Source: CAWGJF01 sp963822905 (GTDB lineage: Bacteria; Bacteroidota; Ignavibacteria; Ignavibacteriales; Ignavibacteriaceae). Taken from it: 64,000 bases of DNA. Location: positions 620,001 through 684,000 of the forward strand of contig CAWGJF010000002.1 of NCBI GenBank assembly GCA_963822905.1, read 5' to 3'. A model generated the notes under the pieces. The model had not been told where the DNA came from. It made no database searches and saw nothing but the letters and a program-made list of their open reading frames with translations. The position numbers were made by a program, and so were the translations under genes. Positions within the stretch are counted from its first letter, which is position 1; every line of letters begins with the position of its first letter. Shown here piece by piece: positions 1 through 7,641 of this stretch.

Positions 1-455
1 GTTACCATTGTCTCGGGACTACATCAGTTGGGAAGAAGGAAGATGAATATGCCAAAATAACATTTTCAATAACTAAAGCATTAGCAGATACACTTTTCAA
101 AATAAATCCCGGAATGACTTTCTGTTATATTTCGGGAGCAGGGACAGATAGTTCTGAAAATGGGAAATCAATGTGGGCAAGAGTGAAGGGGAAAACGGAA
201 AATTACCTGCTGAATCTTGGATTCAGTAAAACTTTTATGTTTAGACCGGGTTTTATTATTCCGACCAAAGGATTCAAAAACACTTTAAAGCTTTATAAAA
301 TATTCTGGCCCTTGATTCCGGTTATTAAACTATTCTTTTCAAAATCACTTTTGACATTGAGTGAAATCGGACAGGCAATGATAAACTCTGCAATAAAAGA
401 TTATGATAAAAAAGTGTTAGAAGTAAAAGACATTAAAACATTAGCATTAAAATAA
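1..455 (+). CDS. NAD(P)-binding epimerase-like protein, C-terminal part (cut by window edge)
   Basis: The open frame runs in from the left edge (first full codon at base 3) and ends at 453-455, so the nucleotide-binding N-terminus lies outside the window. The visible part reads CLGTTSVGKKEDEY, then ITKALADTLFKINPGMTF, YISGAGTDSSENG and MWARVKGKTEN. This pattern is typical of small Rossmann-fold oxidoreductases of the YbjT/HTATIP2-like atypical SDR group. The C-terminal third is hydrophobic (FWPLIPVIKLFF) and may touch the membrane. The acetyltransferase ATG follows two bases after the stop, so the two are probably cotranscribed. The family assignment is by recalled motif similarity only, and the substrate is unknown. 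Confidence 0.7.
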   Translation, partial: YHCLGTTSVGKKEDEYAKITFSITKALADTLFKINPGMTFCYISGAGTDSSENGKSMWARVKGKTENYLLNLGFSKTFMFRPGFIIPTKGFKNTLKLYKIFWPLIPVIKLFFSKSLLTLSEIGQAMINSAIKDYDKKVLEVKDIKTLALK

Positions 456-457
456 TT

Positions 458-1042
458 ATGAACCTAAATTTCAAACCATTTCCAGTACTAACATCAAAAA
501 GATTAGTCTTTAGAAGAATTAAAAGAGCAGATGTAAATGAAGTCCTTTTTTTAAGATCCGATTCAAGAGTTCTTAATTACCTTGATAAAGTTCCTGCAAA
601 GACAAAAAAAGATGCATACAAATTCATAAAGATTGTCCAGGATGCTGAAAAAAATACTGATGGAATAACCTGGGGGATCACGCTTAAAAATGAAAATGAA
701 GTTATTGGTACAATTGCGTTCTGGAGAATGCAAAAAGAACATTACCGTGCAGAAATAGGTTATGTGCTTCATCCAAATTACTGGGGAAAAGGAATAATGC
801 ATGAGGCAATAGCTGAAGTGATTAAATATGGATTTGAAGTAATGAAGCTGCATTCAATAGAAGCGAATGTAAATCCAGCAAATAGGGCCTCAATCGGAGT
901 ACTTGAAAAAAATGGTTTTAAAAGAGAGGCTTACTTTAGAGAGAATTATTACTTTGACGGAAAATTTTTAGATTCGGCTATTTATTCCTTAATAGTTTCT
1001 GATTATGATAAGATTAAGTTAAGTAAAACGAAGACAATATAA
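458..1042 (+). CDS. GNAT-family N-acetyltransferase (RimJ/RimL-like)
   Basis: This is a 194-residue acetyl-CoA-dependent N-acetyltransferase. It opens with the LTSKRLVFRRI strand typical of the RimJ/RimL branch. The acetyl-CoA pyrophosphate loop is YWGKGIM at about 108-114 (motif A), and NPANRASI at 139-146 followed by LEKNGFKREA is motif B. Relatives acetylate protein N-termini, ribosomal proteins or small amines; the substrate here cannot be read from sequence. The ATG lies two bases after the preceding stop, which suggests translational coupling. Length is normal for the family. Confidence 0.88.
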   Translation: MNLNFKPFPVLTSKRLVFRRIKRADVNEVLFLRSDSRVLNYLDKVPAKTKKDAYKFIKIVQDAEKNTDGITWGITLKNENEVIGTIAFWRMQKEHYRAEIGYVLHPNYWGKGIMHEAIAEVIKYGFEVMKLHSIEANVNPANRASIGVLEKNGFKREAYFRENYYFDGKFLDSAIYSLIVSDYDKIKLSKTKTI

Positions 1043-1116
1043 GTAAATTCTTAAATGGTGATATTATTTGACGATAAGCCAAAACATCTTTTTAATTTTT
1101 AAAAATCAGTGGAATA

Positions 1117-1578
1117 ATGGCAGGAACATTTTCACAAATTTATATTCAAGTTGTATTCGCGGTGAAAGGACGTGAAAACCTAATTGATAAAAAATGGAAG
1201 AGCGATCTGAATAAATATATAGCTGGAATTATAAAAGGAAAGGGGCAGAAACCAATTATTGTTAATGGAATGCCGGATCATATACACGCATTCATTGGTT
1301 TAAAACCAGCTATGGCTATTTCAGATTTAGTAAGAGACCTTAAAAATAATTCTTCAAATTTTATTAATGATAATCACCTGGTTAAGGGTAAGTTCTCTTG
1401 GCAGGAAGGATACGGAGCTTTTTCATATTCACATTCACACATCGAAAGAGTATTTAAGTATATTAAGAATCAGGAAGTTCATCATAGAAAGAAAACATTT
1501 CGTGACGAATATCTGGAATTATTGGAAAAGTTTGAAATAGAACATAGTAATAGATATTTGTTTGAATGGATTAAATAA
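1117..1578 (+). CDS. IS200/IS605-type Y1 transposase (TnpA/RAYT-like)
   Basis: This 153-residue protein is a single-strand HUH transposase. The metal-binding motif is His55-Ile-His57 (PDHIHAFIG). The probable nucleophile is Tyr115 in KYIKNQ, with the helper Gln119 four residues later. The flanking blocks YIQVVFAVKGR and SDLVRDLKNNSS are typical of the Bacteroidota branch. All catalytic residues are present and the length is full, so the enzyme may be active. No accessory TnpB is present. A row of small palindromes follows directly (1589-1754), as expected for substrates of this family or of REP-associated transposases. Exact element ends were not determined. Confidence 0.92.
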   Translation: MAGTFSQIYIQVVFAVKGRENLIDKKWKSDLNKYIAGIIKGKGQKPIIVNGMPDHIHAFIGLKPAMAISDLVRDLKNNSSNFINDNHLVKGKFSWQEGYGAFSYSHSHIERVFKYIKNQEVHHRKKTFRDEYLELLEKFEIEHSNRYLFEWIK

Positions 1579-1588
1579 TAATTATGTC

Positions 1589-1754
1589 ACTCCTTTGGAG
1601 TTTTAATCACATTTTTAGTGATATGCATTATAATAATTCCAGTCCTTCGGACTTTGTTAAATAAATAAGTTAAACTCAAGAAATATATGGAACACCGAAG
1701 GTGTGAGACTATTATAAAAAAACAAATATAGAGGATAAAGAACCTCGACGAGGT
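1589..1754. repeat. Array of evenly spaced 13-bp palindromes downstream of the transposase
   Basis: Four hairpins share one shape, a 5-bp stem around a 3-nt loop. They are ACTCC-TTT-GGAGT at 1589-1601, AGTCC-TTC-GGACT at 1641-1653, ACACC-GAA-GGTGT at 1692-1704 and ACCTC-GAC-GAGGT at 1742-1754. Their starts are 52, 51 and 50 bases apart. A fifth stem, ATCAC/GTGAT with a 7-nt loop, lies at 1606-1622. Stem sequences differ while geometry and spacing are kept, which suggests compensatory change. By analogy with REP/RAYT systems these may be recognition hairpins of the neighbouring Y1 transposase; that is inference. The last hairpin overlaps the likely ribosome binding site of the next gene. Confidence 0.75.
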
Positions 1755-1764
1755 GAAATAGAAG

Positions 1765-2967
1765 ATGGACGATTCTGGAGAAAAACTAAAAAAAATATAT
1801 ATGTACGACTATAAACAAAACGGATTTTTTGCCCAGGTAACAGGAAAGATGGAAGCTCTTGCAGAGGAGGAATTAACAGTACTTGGTGCAACCGATATTA
1901 AACAAGCCTACAAAGGTGTTTATTTCAAGACAGACAACTCAACCCTTTATAAAATAAATTATTCGTCACGTCTGCTCTCAAGAGTGCTTGCACCATTAGT
2001 ATCATTTCAATGTCATACCACAAACGTTCTTTACCAGAGAGCAAAGAAAATCCACTGGGAGGATTTTTTATCGAATGAAAAAACTTTTGCTATTAGCGCT
2101 TCTGTTTCAAAAAGCAAAATCACAAATTCGCTGTATGCTTCCCAACTTCTGAAAGACGCGATTGCAGATTACTTCAGGGATAAATATGGTAAACGCCCAG
2201 ATGTTGAATTGAATAATCCCGATGTGCGGTTTAATCTTCATATTGATAAAGATACTGCCGTTATAAGTCTGGATACTTCGGGTGAATCACTTCATAAAAG
2301 AGGCTACAGACTGCTGGCAGGGAAAGCCCCAATGCAGGAGACACTTGCTGCAGCACTAATACGATTAAGCAAATGGGATGGACAGAAACCATTGCTGGAT
2401 CCGATGTGCGGCTCGGGAACTATACTTTGCGAAGCTTTGATGCATTACTGCAGAATACCTGCGCAAAAGCTTAGAAAGAAATTCGGATTTGTGAATATGC
2501 CGGACTTTGATAAAGAAGGGTGGAAAAAAGTGAAAGAAGAATACGACAGTAAAATCAGACCGCTTCCAAAAGGAATAATCCGGGGAAGCGATAAATCGAG
2601 TGAAGCTATTGAATTAGCCAAAGATAATCTTTCCCGTCTTCCTTATTCTGAATCTGTAGAATTAAACAGAAAAGATTTCAGGCAAATAAAATCTTTTGAG
2701 AACGGAACAATTATAGTGAATCCGCCGTATGGTGTAAGGCTTGGAAAGATGGAGGAAGTGCAGGCACTTTACAAAGAACTGGGGGACTACCTTAAAACAA
2801 ACTGCAAAGGGACTACGGCATTTATTTATACCGGCGAAAAAGAATTGCGAAAACATATAGGATTAAAAACCTCCAGAAGAATTCATCTTGATAACGGCAC
2901 GCTTGAAGGTGTGCTTTTACAAATTGACAGTTATGAGGGAAGCAAAAAGAAGAAATGGGAAACCTAG
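1765..2967 (+). CDS. THUMP-domain class I RNA methyltransferase (RlmL N-domain/UPF0020 family)
   Basis: This 400-residue SAM-dependent rRNA guanine-N2 methyltransferase matches the N-terminal half of RlmL. The first ~55 residues are a ferredoxin-like lead-in, followed by a THUMP RNA-binding domain to about residue 170. The methyltransferase core carries DPMCGSGT at 212-219 (SAM binding) and the catalytic NPPY at 319-322. It lacks the RlmK-like second half found in E. coli RlmL, as is usual outside Proteobacteria. The start at 1765 has GAGGTG about 11 bases upstream, but that SD is the right arm of a palindrome (1742-1754). An in-frame ATG at 1801 is the alternative start. Confidence 0.87.
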   Translation: MDDSGEKLKKIYMYDYKQNGFFAQVTGKMEALAEEELTVLGATDIKQAYKGVYFKTDNSTLYKINYSSRLLSRVLAPLVSFQCHTTNVLYQRAKKIHWEDFLSNEKTFAISASVSKSKITNSLYASQLLKDAIADYFRDKYGKRPDVELNNPDVRFNLHIDKDTAVISLDTSGESLHKRGYRLLAGKAPMQETLAAALIRLSKWDGQKPLLDPMCGSGTILCEALMHYCRIPAQKLRKKFGFVNMPDFDKEGWKKVKEEYDSKIRPLPKGIIRGSDKSSEAIELAKDNLSRLPYSESVELNRKDFRQIKSFENGTIIVNPPYGVRLGKMEEVQALYKELGDYLKTNCKGTTAFIYTGEKELRKHIGLKTSRRIHLDNGTLEGVLLQIDSYEGSKKKKWET

Positions 2968-2998
2968 TACAAGAGATGAAGAATATCATACCAATAAA

Positions 2999-3042
2999 AA
3001 CGTGTTCACAACGTATTCAGAACGTATCTGCAATGTGTCTGA
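2999..3042. repeat. Four-copy imperfect 11-bp tandem repeat
   Basis: The units are AACGTGTTCAC (2999-3009), AACGTATTCAG (3010-3020), AACGTATCTGC (3021-3031) and AATGTGTCTGA (3032-3042). They lie just after the methyltransferase stop, in DNA with no convincing gene. The period is exact and the copies have diverged. Confidence 0.65.
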
Positions 3043-3120
3043 ATTGGAAATTAGATTAGATTATATCTTTATATTGATAAAATTATTAATGGGAAATTGA
3101 ATGGTGGAAATAAATTAAAG

Positions 3121-3146
3121 AAGGGCTCATTGAGCCCTTTTATTTT
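3121..3146. terminator. Rho-independent terminator between convergent genes
   Basis: AAGGGCTC (3121-3128) pairs with GAGCCCTT (3132-3139) around ATT, and a T-rich tract follows on the plus strand. It ends the methyltransferase transcript and probably also serves the flagellin gene converging from the other side, whose stop is 40 bases away. Confidence 0.85.
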
Positions 3147-3178
3147 TACGTTAAGAATTTATTTCTCTTTCTGTTTCA

Positions 3179-4390
3179 TTATCTGAAAAGTGAAAGCACC
3201 GACTGTGGTGATGTATTAAGCTGTGATAACATTAGTGTACCAACCTGGCTTCCGATGCTGCTCTTTGTCGAGTTTAATTGTTCCATTGCCATATCCGCAT
3301 CAAACAGGTGGGAAATAGAAGCATTGTTGTTTGTGATTGATGATGTAATAAATTCAGTTCTTGAATCAAGCGTTTGAGAAATATTACCTATCCTGCCAAG
3401 TGCTGCTTTAACATTATTGGTTACAGCGGTAAGATCACTTGCTGCTTCTAAAGCTGTATCTGCATCTGTTGAACGTAAGCCGCCTGTGGAAGTGCTTGAA
3501 GAATGTCTTGTCATACCCAAAAAAGTTGTTAAATCAAACCCGGAAGTAGTTTCCAGACTTACTATGTTCGATCCCTGTGCGGATTCTATAGAAGTATAAT
3601 TTCCAGTCATATGTCCAGGTGGATCCGGGTCCCAACTTGAACTGGTTGAAATTTCAAGGTCTTCATAAAAAGTAGTAGCAAGAGGAACTAATATATCGTC
3701 AAATACATTATCACCAGTATGTAGCTGTATGTTAGTTGTATGAATTGTTCCATCTGCAAAAGTTGCGGTAATAGTAGATGTTTGATCGGGACCTGTATAT
3801 GGATCTTCAATAGTTACAGTCTCACCAGAATAGTTAGCAACACCCGGGTCCTCAATAGTTCCGCCGTTCAGTACAGTTTCCAGGTCACCAACTTTAAGGT
3901 AACTGTCGCTGGCAAAATCCATAGTTATATTTCCACCAACATAAAACGAATCGTTAGATGCGAGGGCGCTGCCGTCTGATTGAGCCAGCAGGTTATGCCC
4001 GTTTATGTTTGTACTTTTAAGTATGGAATCAATCTCACCAGCCAATGCGTTTATATCTTTTGCAATGGAACTCTTGTCTTTCATAGGGTCGATAGAATCC
4101 TGGTACTTGGCTGAAATGTTATTTAAAATATCATTGATCTGCAGAAGAGAAGTTTCTGCGGTTTGAGCATAGTTTTTGGCAGATGAAGCATTTCCAAGAT
4201 CTGCTTTCTGCACAATGTTGCTGCCTTCCAGTTCTTTGCCAACCCTGTAACCGGATGTATCATCCGCAACATGGTTGATCTTTTTCATACTGGAGAGTCG
4301 TGTTTGAGCTTTAACTGCTTCGGAGTTAACCTTAGCAAGGGCATTGTATGCCTGAAGAGCCCCGAGGTTTGTGTTTATAGCGAATGACAT
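3179..4390 (-). CDS. fliC: Flagellin
   Basis: This 403-residue protein is the flagellar filament subunit. The conserved N-terminal D0/D1 helices are clear (SFAINTNLGALQAYNAL, TRLSSMKKINHVADDTSGY, SLLQINDILNNI), and so is the C-terminal D1/D0 helix (NVKAALGRIGNISQTLDSR near the start, LSQLNTSPQSVLSLFR at the end). The middle ~170 residues are a variable, surface-exposed, Thr/Asp-rich domain. The protein is exported by the flagellar type III system without a cleaved signal. An AAGGATG Shine-Dalgarno lies just before the ATG, and a sigma-28-like promoter is found 90 bases upstream. No other flagellar gene is in the window, so it is transcribed alone. Confidence 0.96.
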   Translation of the reverse strand: MSFAINTNLGALQAYNALAKVNSEAVKAQTRLSSMKKINHVADDTSGYRVGKELEGSNIVQKADLGNASSAKNYAQTAETSLLQINDILNNISAKYQDSIDPMKDKSSIAKDINALAGEIDSILKSTNINGHNLLAQSDGSALASNDSFYVGGNITMDFASDSYLKVGDLETVLNGGTIEDPGVANYSGETVTIEDPYTGPDQTSTITATFADGTIHTTNIQLHTGDNVFDDILVPLATTFYEDLEISTSSSWDPDPPGHMTGNYTSIESAQGSNIVSLETTSGFDLTTFLGMTRHSSSTSTGGLRSTDADTALEAASDLTAVTNNVKAALGRIGNISQTLDSRTEFITSSITNNNASISHLFDADMAMEQLNSTKSSIGSQVGTLMLSQLNTSPQSVLSLFR

Positions 4391-4479
4391 GACTTACATC
4401 CTTGTAATTAATAGTTAATAAATAAGCGTCCTGCTTAATATTTGTACAAAAACAAACTTGTTCCTGTACACTATTAGCA

Positions 4480-4507
4480 TTATCGAATGAAGGGTGAAAA
4501 AAGTTGA
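4480..4507 (-). promoter_or_regulatory. Sigma-28 (FliA)-like promoter for flagellin
   Basis: On the minus strand TCAACTTT (4507-4500), a 12-base spacer and TTCGATAA (4487-4480) resemble the FliA consensus TAAAGTTT-N11-GCCGATAA, with 6 of 8 matches in each box. It lies about 90 bases upstream of the flagellin ATG, as expected for a late flagellar gene. The match is imperfect and the spacer is one base long, so this is a prediction. The rest of 4391-4673 shows no gene. Confidence 0.5.
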
Positions 4508-4673
4508 GAGAAGTTTACGTTAAATCATAGGGAATGATCAGGAAACAAAATTTGGGAAATATTCCGGGGACTGAAGGATATAGCTTTGCATTTAAGGCTT
4601 CATTTTAAATGAACAGAAAAATCCTTTTGCGGTGGGGGATAGATGTTGAATTCTATAGTTTGGATTATAGATA

Positions 4674-4706
4674 AGATATGACAGACTATTAAAATCTGTC
4701 ATATCT
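4674..4706 (-). terminator. Terminator hairpin of the GLUG-repeat cargo gene
   Basis: A perfect 12-bp inverted repeat (4674-4685 with 4695-4706, core ATGACAGA/TCTGTCAT, 9-nt loop) begins 14 bases past the stop of the minus-strand gene. The following T tract is weak, so efficiency is uncertain. Confidence 0.65.
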
Positions 4707-4719
4707 TTAATAAAACACC

Positions 4720-6819
4720 TTACTTAATCAACATCATCTTTTTTGTTTGAACAAAATCACCGACACTTAACTTATAGTAATAAATACCCGTCGCTATTCC
4801 TGAGCCATCAAATTCTACTTCATATTTGCCAGCAGGTTTATTTTCATTAACAAGCGTTTCAACTTCATTTCCTAAAACATCATAGACCTTTAATTGTATG
4901 AACTTCATAAATGAAGTTCCTACGTCAGGGATATTATACCTGATCTTTGTTGTTGGATTAAATGGGTTTGGATAATTCTGTTCCAGACTAAATTCTGTTG
5001 GTACCATAAATGAAACATCTACAACCTTTGAGTATTCAAACTGTCCGTCATTATCTATTTGTTTTAACCTGTATGAATAATTACCGGTACTTACTTCATC
5101 ATCTACAAAAGAATAATTCTTTGGTGAATTGCTGTTTCCATTGCCATTAACAAAACCAATCTTGTTCCAGTTAAGATTTCTCTCTTCGTTCGAAATGACA
5201 GCTTGTTCTATATCGAAACCATAGTTATTTACTTCTGTTGATGTCTTCCAGTTTAATTTAACTGCAGAGCCTATCGCTGTTGCTGTGAAGGACGTCAGCT
5301 CAACAGGTAATGGAATTGGATCAGTTGATAATTGTACACCTGAGATAGCAGAGCTAATAACACCATCGCAAAACATTAAATCTTTATCACTTACAATTTC
5401 TGCCTGGATGTTACCTGTAGCCCCTGAAGACAGATCACAGGTTAAGAAATAATACTTATCTGAAACTGTTAAAGTTTGGTTTAAAGCTGTAAACCATAAG
5501 GGACTTCCATCACCCGGATCACTGGAAAAACTGCTGCCAATTTGCGTATCACTTCCTGAATCAAATACATCGTCTGAACTTGACCAGAGTTTAAAGTTAT
5601 ACGCCCCGCTTCTTGTTCCATTTAATCTAATCCAGATATAATCAAAAATACAGCCGGAACCAGCAGAGTTTAAAGCAAACCTTCCAAGTGGCTGGTTTGT
5701 AAGTCCCTTTGTTACTGTCGGACTATAAGCGCTGCCACTTGTTAATGCAGATGTATTTGAAAAACTTTGAACTTGTAAGTAAGGATATCCTCCATTCTTA
5801 TCATCAGAACGAGCCCAGATAGTGGAAAAATCCCATCCAGCACCAGAAAAAGTAGATGTGGTTTTCATTTCAGATGTCATCTTACCGGTTCCGAAAGACG
5901 AACTGGTAATTGAAGATGTCTCTTTATCCCAAAAGCAAGCTGTTACTGTTGCGGTACCGTATCCGATAACAGGTTTTAACGGACCGGTACTGTAGCAGTT
6001 AGTAATTGTCGGGTTACTTGAATTATGAGCATACCCAACAACACCACCCATATAAGAGCTTGAAGATCCTGTCTTTGTTAATTTCATTGTTGAATAACAG
6101 TTCTGTACAACCGCCTTGTTATAGCCTACAATGCCGCCCAAATAATTTGAACTTGTTGATGCACCATACACTGAACCGGTACTCCAGCATTCACTTATAA
6201 TATCGGTAGTGCTACCGCTTGTACCAACAATACCACCAGCTATAATGGAAGAAGTAGTTACATTACCAGAGAAACCGCATTTTTCAATTGTAGCTGTACC
6301 GGTTATGCTGGCAGCAATACCAGACGAATAAGAACTTCCTGTTATATTCCCGGTTACAGTGCAACCTGAAATAATACCTGCATTCATTTGTGCAATTATA
6401 CCTCCAACGTAGCCGGCAGTATTTGTAAAATCAATATCCACCAGATTGACATCCGTAATTGTTGCACTGGTAATATAACCAAAGAATCCACCAAAAGTTG
6501 AATTGTAAGTCATATAAAGATTTGAAATATTAAAGCCCTGACCATCATACGATCCATAAAACTTATCTGTTGAATTACCGATAGGCACCCAGCCTGCACC
6601 ACCGGACCAGGAAGACGTTTCGGATGCATCAATATCAGTTGTTTGAATAAAATATTTACCCGACACCCATTCGGATGAATTTTGGCTAATCCAGTAAAGA
6701 TTATTTATTGTAGAAACCTGGTAAGGATCACCTGAAGTTCCCGAACCCGCTGGCGCTGTTGCAGTTTGTGAAAAGCTTAAAAAAGAACTGATAAAAAAAA
6801 GAGTAATGAATTTCATCAT
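4720..6819 (-). CDS. Secreted GLUG-repeat protein with T9SS sorting domain
   Basis: This 699-residue protein has a signal peptide (MMKFITLFFISSFLSFSQT). It then has repeated GGIVGY/GGVVGY-...-NCYSTG units (about residues 130-290), the GLUG pattern of predicted surface adhesins. A ~120-residue middle domain and an FN3-like LTSFTATA block follow. It ends in a T9SS type A sorting domain (QNYPNPFNP, LKVYDVLGNEVETL, GIYYYKLSVG, KKMMLIK). An upstream in-frame ATG at 6846 exists, but AAGGGGAAAG lies directly before the ATGATG at 6819, so that start is preferred. Two short repeat sequences lie in frame inside its C-terminal region (5173-5200 and 4900-4919). Role: probably a cell-surface or released adhesin; the ligand is unknown. 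Confidence 0.85.
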   Translation of the reverse strand: MMKFITLFFISSFLSFSQTATAPAGSGTSGDPYQVSTINNLYWISQNSSEWVSGKYFIQTTDIDASETSSWSGGAGWVPIGNSTDKFYGSYDGQGFNISNLYMTYNSTFGGFFGYITSATITDVNLVDIDFTNTAGYVGGIIAQMNAGIISGCTVTGNITGSSYSSGIAASITGTATIEKCGFSGNVTTSSIIAGGIVGTSGSTTDIISECWSTGSVYGASTSSNYLGGIVGYNKAVVQNCYSTMKLTKTGSSSSYMGGVVGYAHNSSNPTITNCYSTGPLKPVIGYGTATVTACFWDKETSSITSSSFGTGKMTSEMKTTSTFSGAGWDFSTIWARSDDKNGGYPYLQVQSFSNTSALTSGSAYSPTVTKGLTNQPLGRFALNSAGSGCIFDYIWIRLNGTRSGAYNFKLWSSSDDVFDSGSDTQIGSSFSSDPGDGSPLWFTALNQTLTVSDKYYFLTCDLSSGATGNIQAEIVSDKDLMFCDGVISSAISGVQLSTDPIPLPVELTSFTATAIGSAVKLNWKTSTEVNNYGFDIEQAVISNEERNLNWNKIGFVNGNGNSNSPKNYSFVDDEVSTGNYSYRLKQIDNDGQFEYSKVVDVSFMVPTEFSLEQNYPNPFNPTTKIRYNIPDVGTSFMKFIQLKVYDVLGNEVETLVNENKPAGKYEVEFDGSGIATGIYYYKLSVGDFVQTKKMMLIK
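4900..4919. repeat. Perfect 9+9-bp palindrome inside a sorting-domain loop
   Basis: GAACTTCAT and ATGAAGTTC flank a central AA, giving a 20-base hairpin inside the coding sequence. It encodes TSFMKF between the conserved strands ending KIRYNIPD and starting LKVYDVLG. Paralogous sorting domains in this window have unrelated residues there, so the palindrome looks like an in-frame insertion. Confidence 0.7.
5173..5200. repeat. Dispersed-repeat half-element lying in frame in a cargo gene
   Basis: The plus-strand stretch from AAGATTTCTCTC to GAAATGACA matches the right half of the intergenic element at 8437-8501 with only about three differences. In the minus-strand gene it encodes VISNEERNL, where paralogous proteins have RLKDSKIEKLQD or RLENYKKEELQG between GF(E/Q)(L/I) and W(E)KIG. 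Confidence 0.75.
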
Positions 6820-7364
6820 ACTTTCCCCTTTATTGATAGTATTCATTAAGTAATTAAGAAATTGATAATTCTTATTATTAATTGACTTATAACAACAATA
6901 TATTATCGGTATTCAGTAGAAAATGTTGATACTAAAATTGGGGAAAGAATAAATGTAATTCTTGCTAGAAAAGATAAAATATTTGAAATAGAATTATCAT
7001 TATAAGTAAGATGTTTGAAACCTTATAAAATAATTAATTTAATTCCAATTAATTCTTTTTTATTTAACCTATGGGTACACATTAATTAGATTCTCGGTTA
7101 TTGTTATCGCTCCAATATAATTGGATAGGCTCTCCTAGAAAGGTAGTAATATTCTTTCCTCTTAAGGGAGTTCCTAAAATGTAATCTATTCATAACATAT
7201 ATCTCTGAAATAACTTTTGTCAGTATAAGTTTTCTGGCAGGAAACGTAACAAAAGGCGTGATTTTAAAATTTCTATTTTCTTTCGAAATGACATACAAAC
7301 TATCTGTATTAGACCTTCTTTTCATTAAACCTTCCCATTACCTTTTTACATCCCAAAATTACCT

Positions 7365-7468
7365 GCCTGTGTAAAAAATAAAATGGCTGTGATATAGTTT
7401 AAAGTGCTTGTGCTCATTTTTGAAATGCCTGTGCGTACTTTTAAATTGCTTGTGCGTAAAATAAAAAC
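7365..7468. repeat. Five-copy degenerate 21-bp tandem repeat
   Basis: Units begin GC(C/T)TGTG or GCTGTG at 7365, 7386, 7406, 7427 and 7448, so the period is 20-21 bases. Each is followed by an A/T-rich tail such as CGTACTTTTAAATT. Read on the minus strand the period gives a seven-residue pattern (HRHFKNE, HKHFKLY), but no start signal supports expression. Confidence 0.65.
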
Positions 7469-7472
7469 GCAG

Positions 7473-7566
7473 TGTCATTCCGAATGCAAAGAGGAATCTT
7501 TTTCTGAACGTAAGATTTCTCTCGCCAATGCCGGGACTGGCTTCTACCACAACGGGATTGAAATGA
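7473..7566. repeat. Dispersed element with GTCATT...AATGAC ends (copy B)
   Basis: The element opens GTCATTCCGAATG, contains GGAATCTTTTTCTGAACG and AAGATTTCTCTC, and closes TTGAAATGAC, so its ends are inverted. Its first 50 bases align without gaps to the copy at 8437, and most differences lie in an 11-base variable stretch. About 35 bases of unrelated sequence separate its core from its right end. Confidence 0.7.
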
Positions 7567-7641
7567 CAGGCAGATACAATTATGTAAAACTATTTTCTTA
7601 TTATTGAGTAGATATTAAATAAAATTTCAGGGAGGTTAAAA

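Larger units (their letters stand above)
6820..7641. other. Repeat-rich intergenic region without a convincing gene
   Basis: The first ~260 bases are AT-rich leader DNA of the GLUG-protein gene. Bases 7100-7300 have unremarkable sequence with a repeat tail (CTTTCGAAATGACA, 7280-7293). Then come a 21-bp tandem repeat (7365-7468) and a dispersed element (7473-7566). Short open frames at 7104-7325 and 7359-7550 on the minus strand have no start signal and are built from the repeats. A GGGAGG Shine-Dalgarno just before 7642 belongs to the nuclease gene. Confidence 0.6.

Noticed and set aside
1089..1105. TTTTTAA/TTAAAAA hairpin before the transposase gene
   Set aside because: Pure A/T sequence of a kind expected by chance at this base composition; not enough to call an element end.
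2888..3100. Plus-strand 70-codon open frame overlapping the methyltransferase end
   Set aside because: Its first part is another frame of a well-supported gene and the rest is the 11-bp tandem repeat.
7104..7325. Minus-strand 73-codon open frame
   Set aside because: No Shine-Dalgarno, odd composition and a start inside a dispersed-repeat tail; no family resemblance.
7359..7550. Minus-strand 63-codon open frame with heptad pattern
   Set aside because: It is made of the 21-bp tandem repeat plus half of a dispersed element and lacks a start signal.
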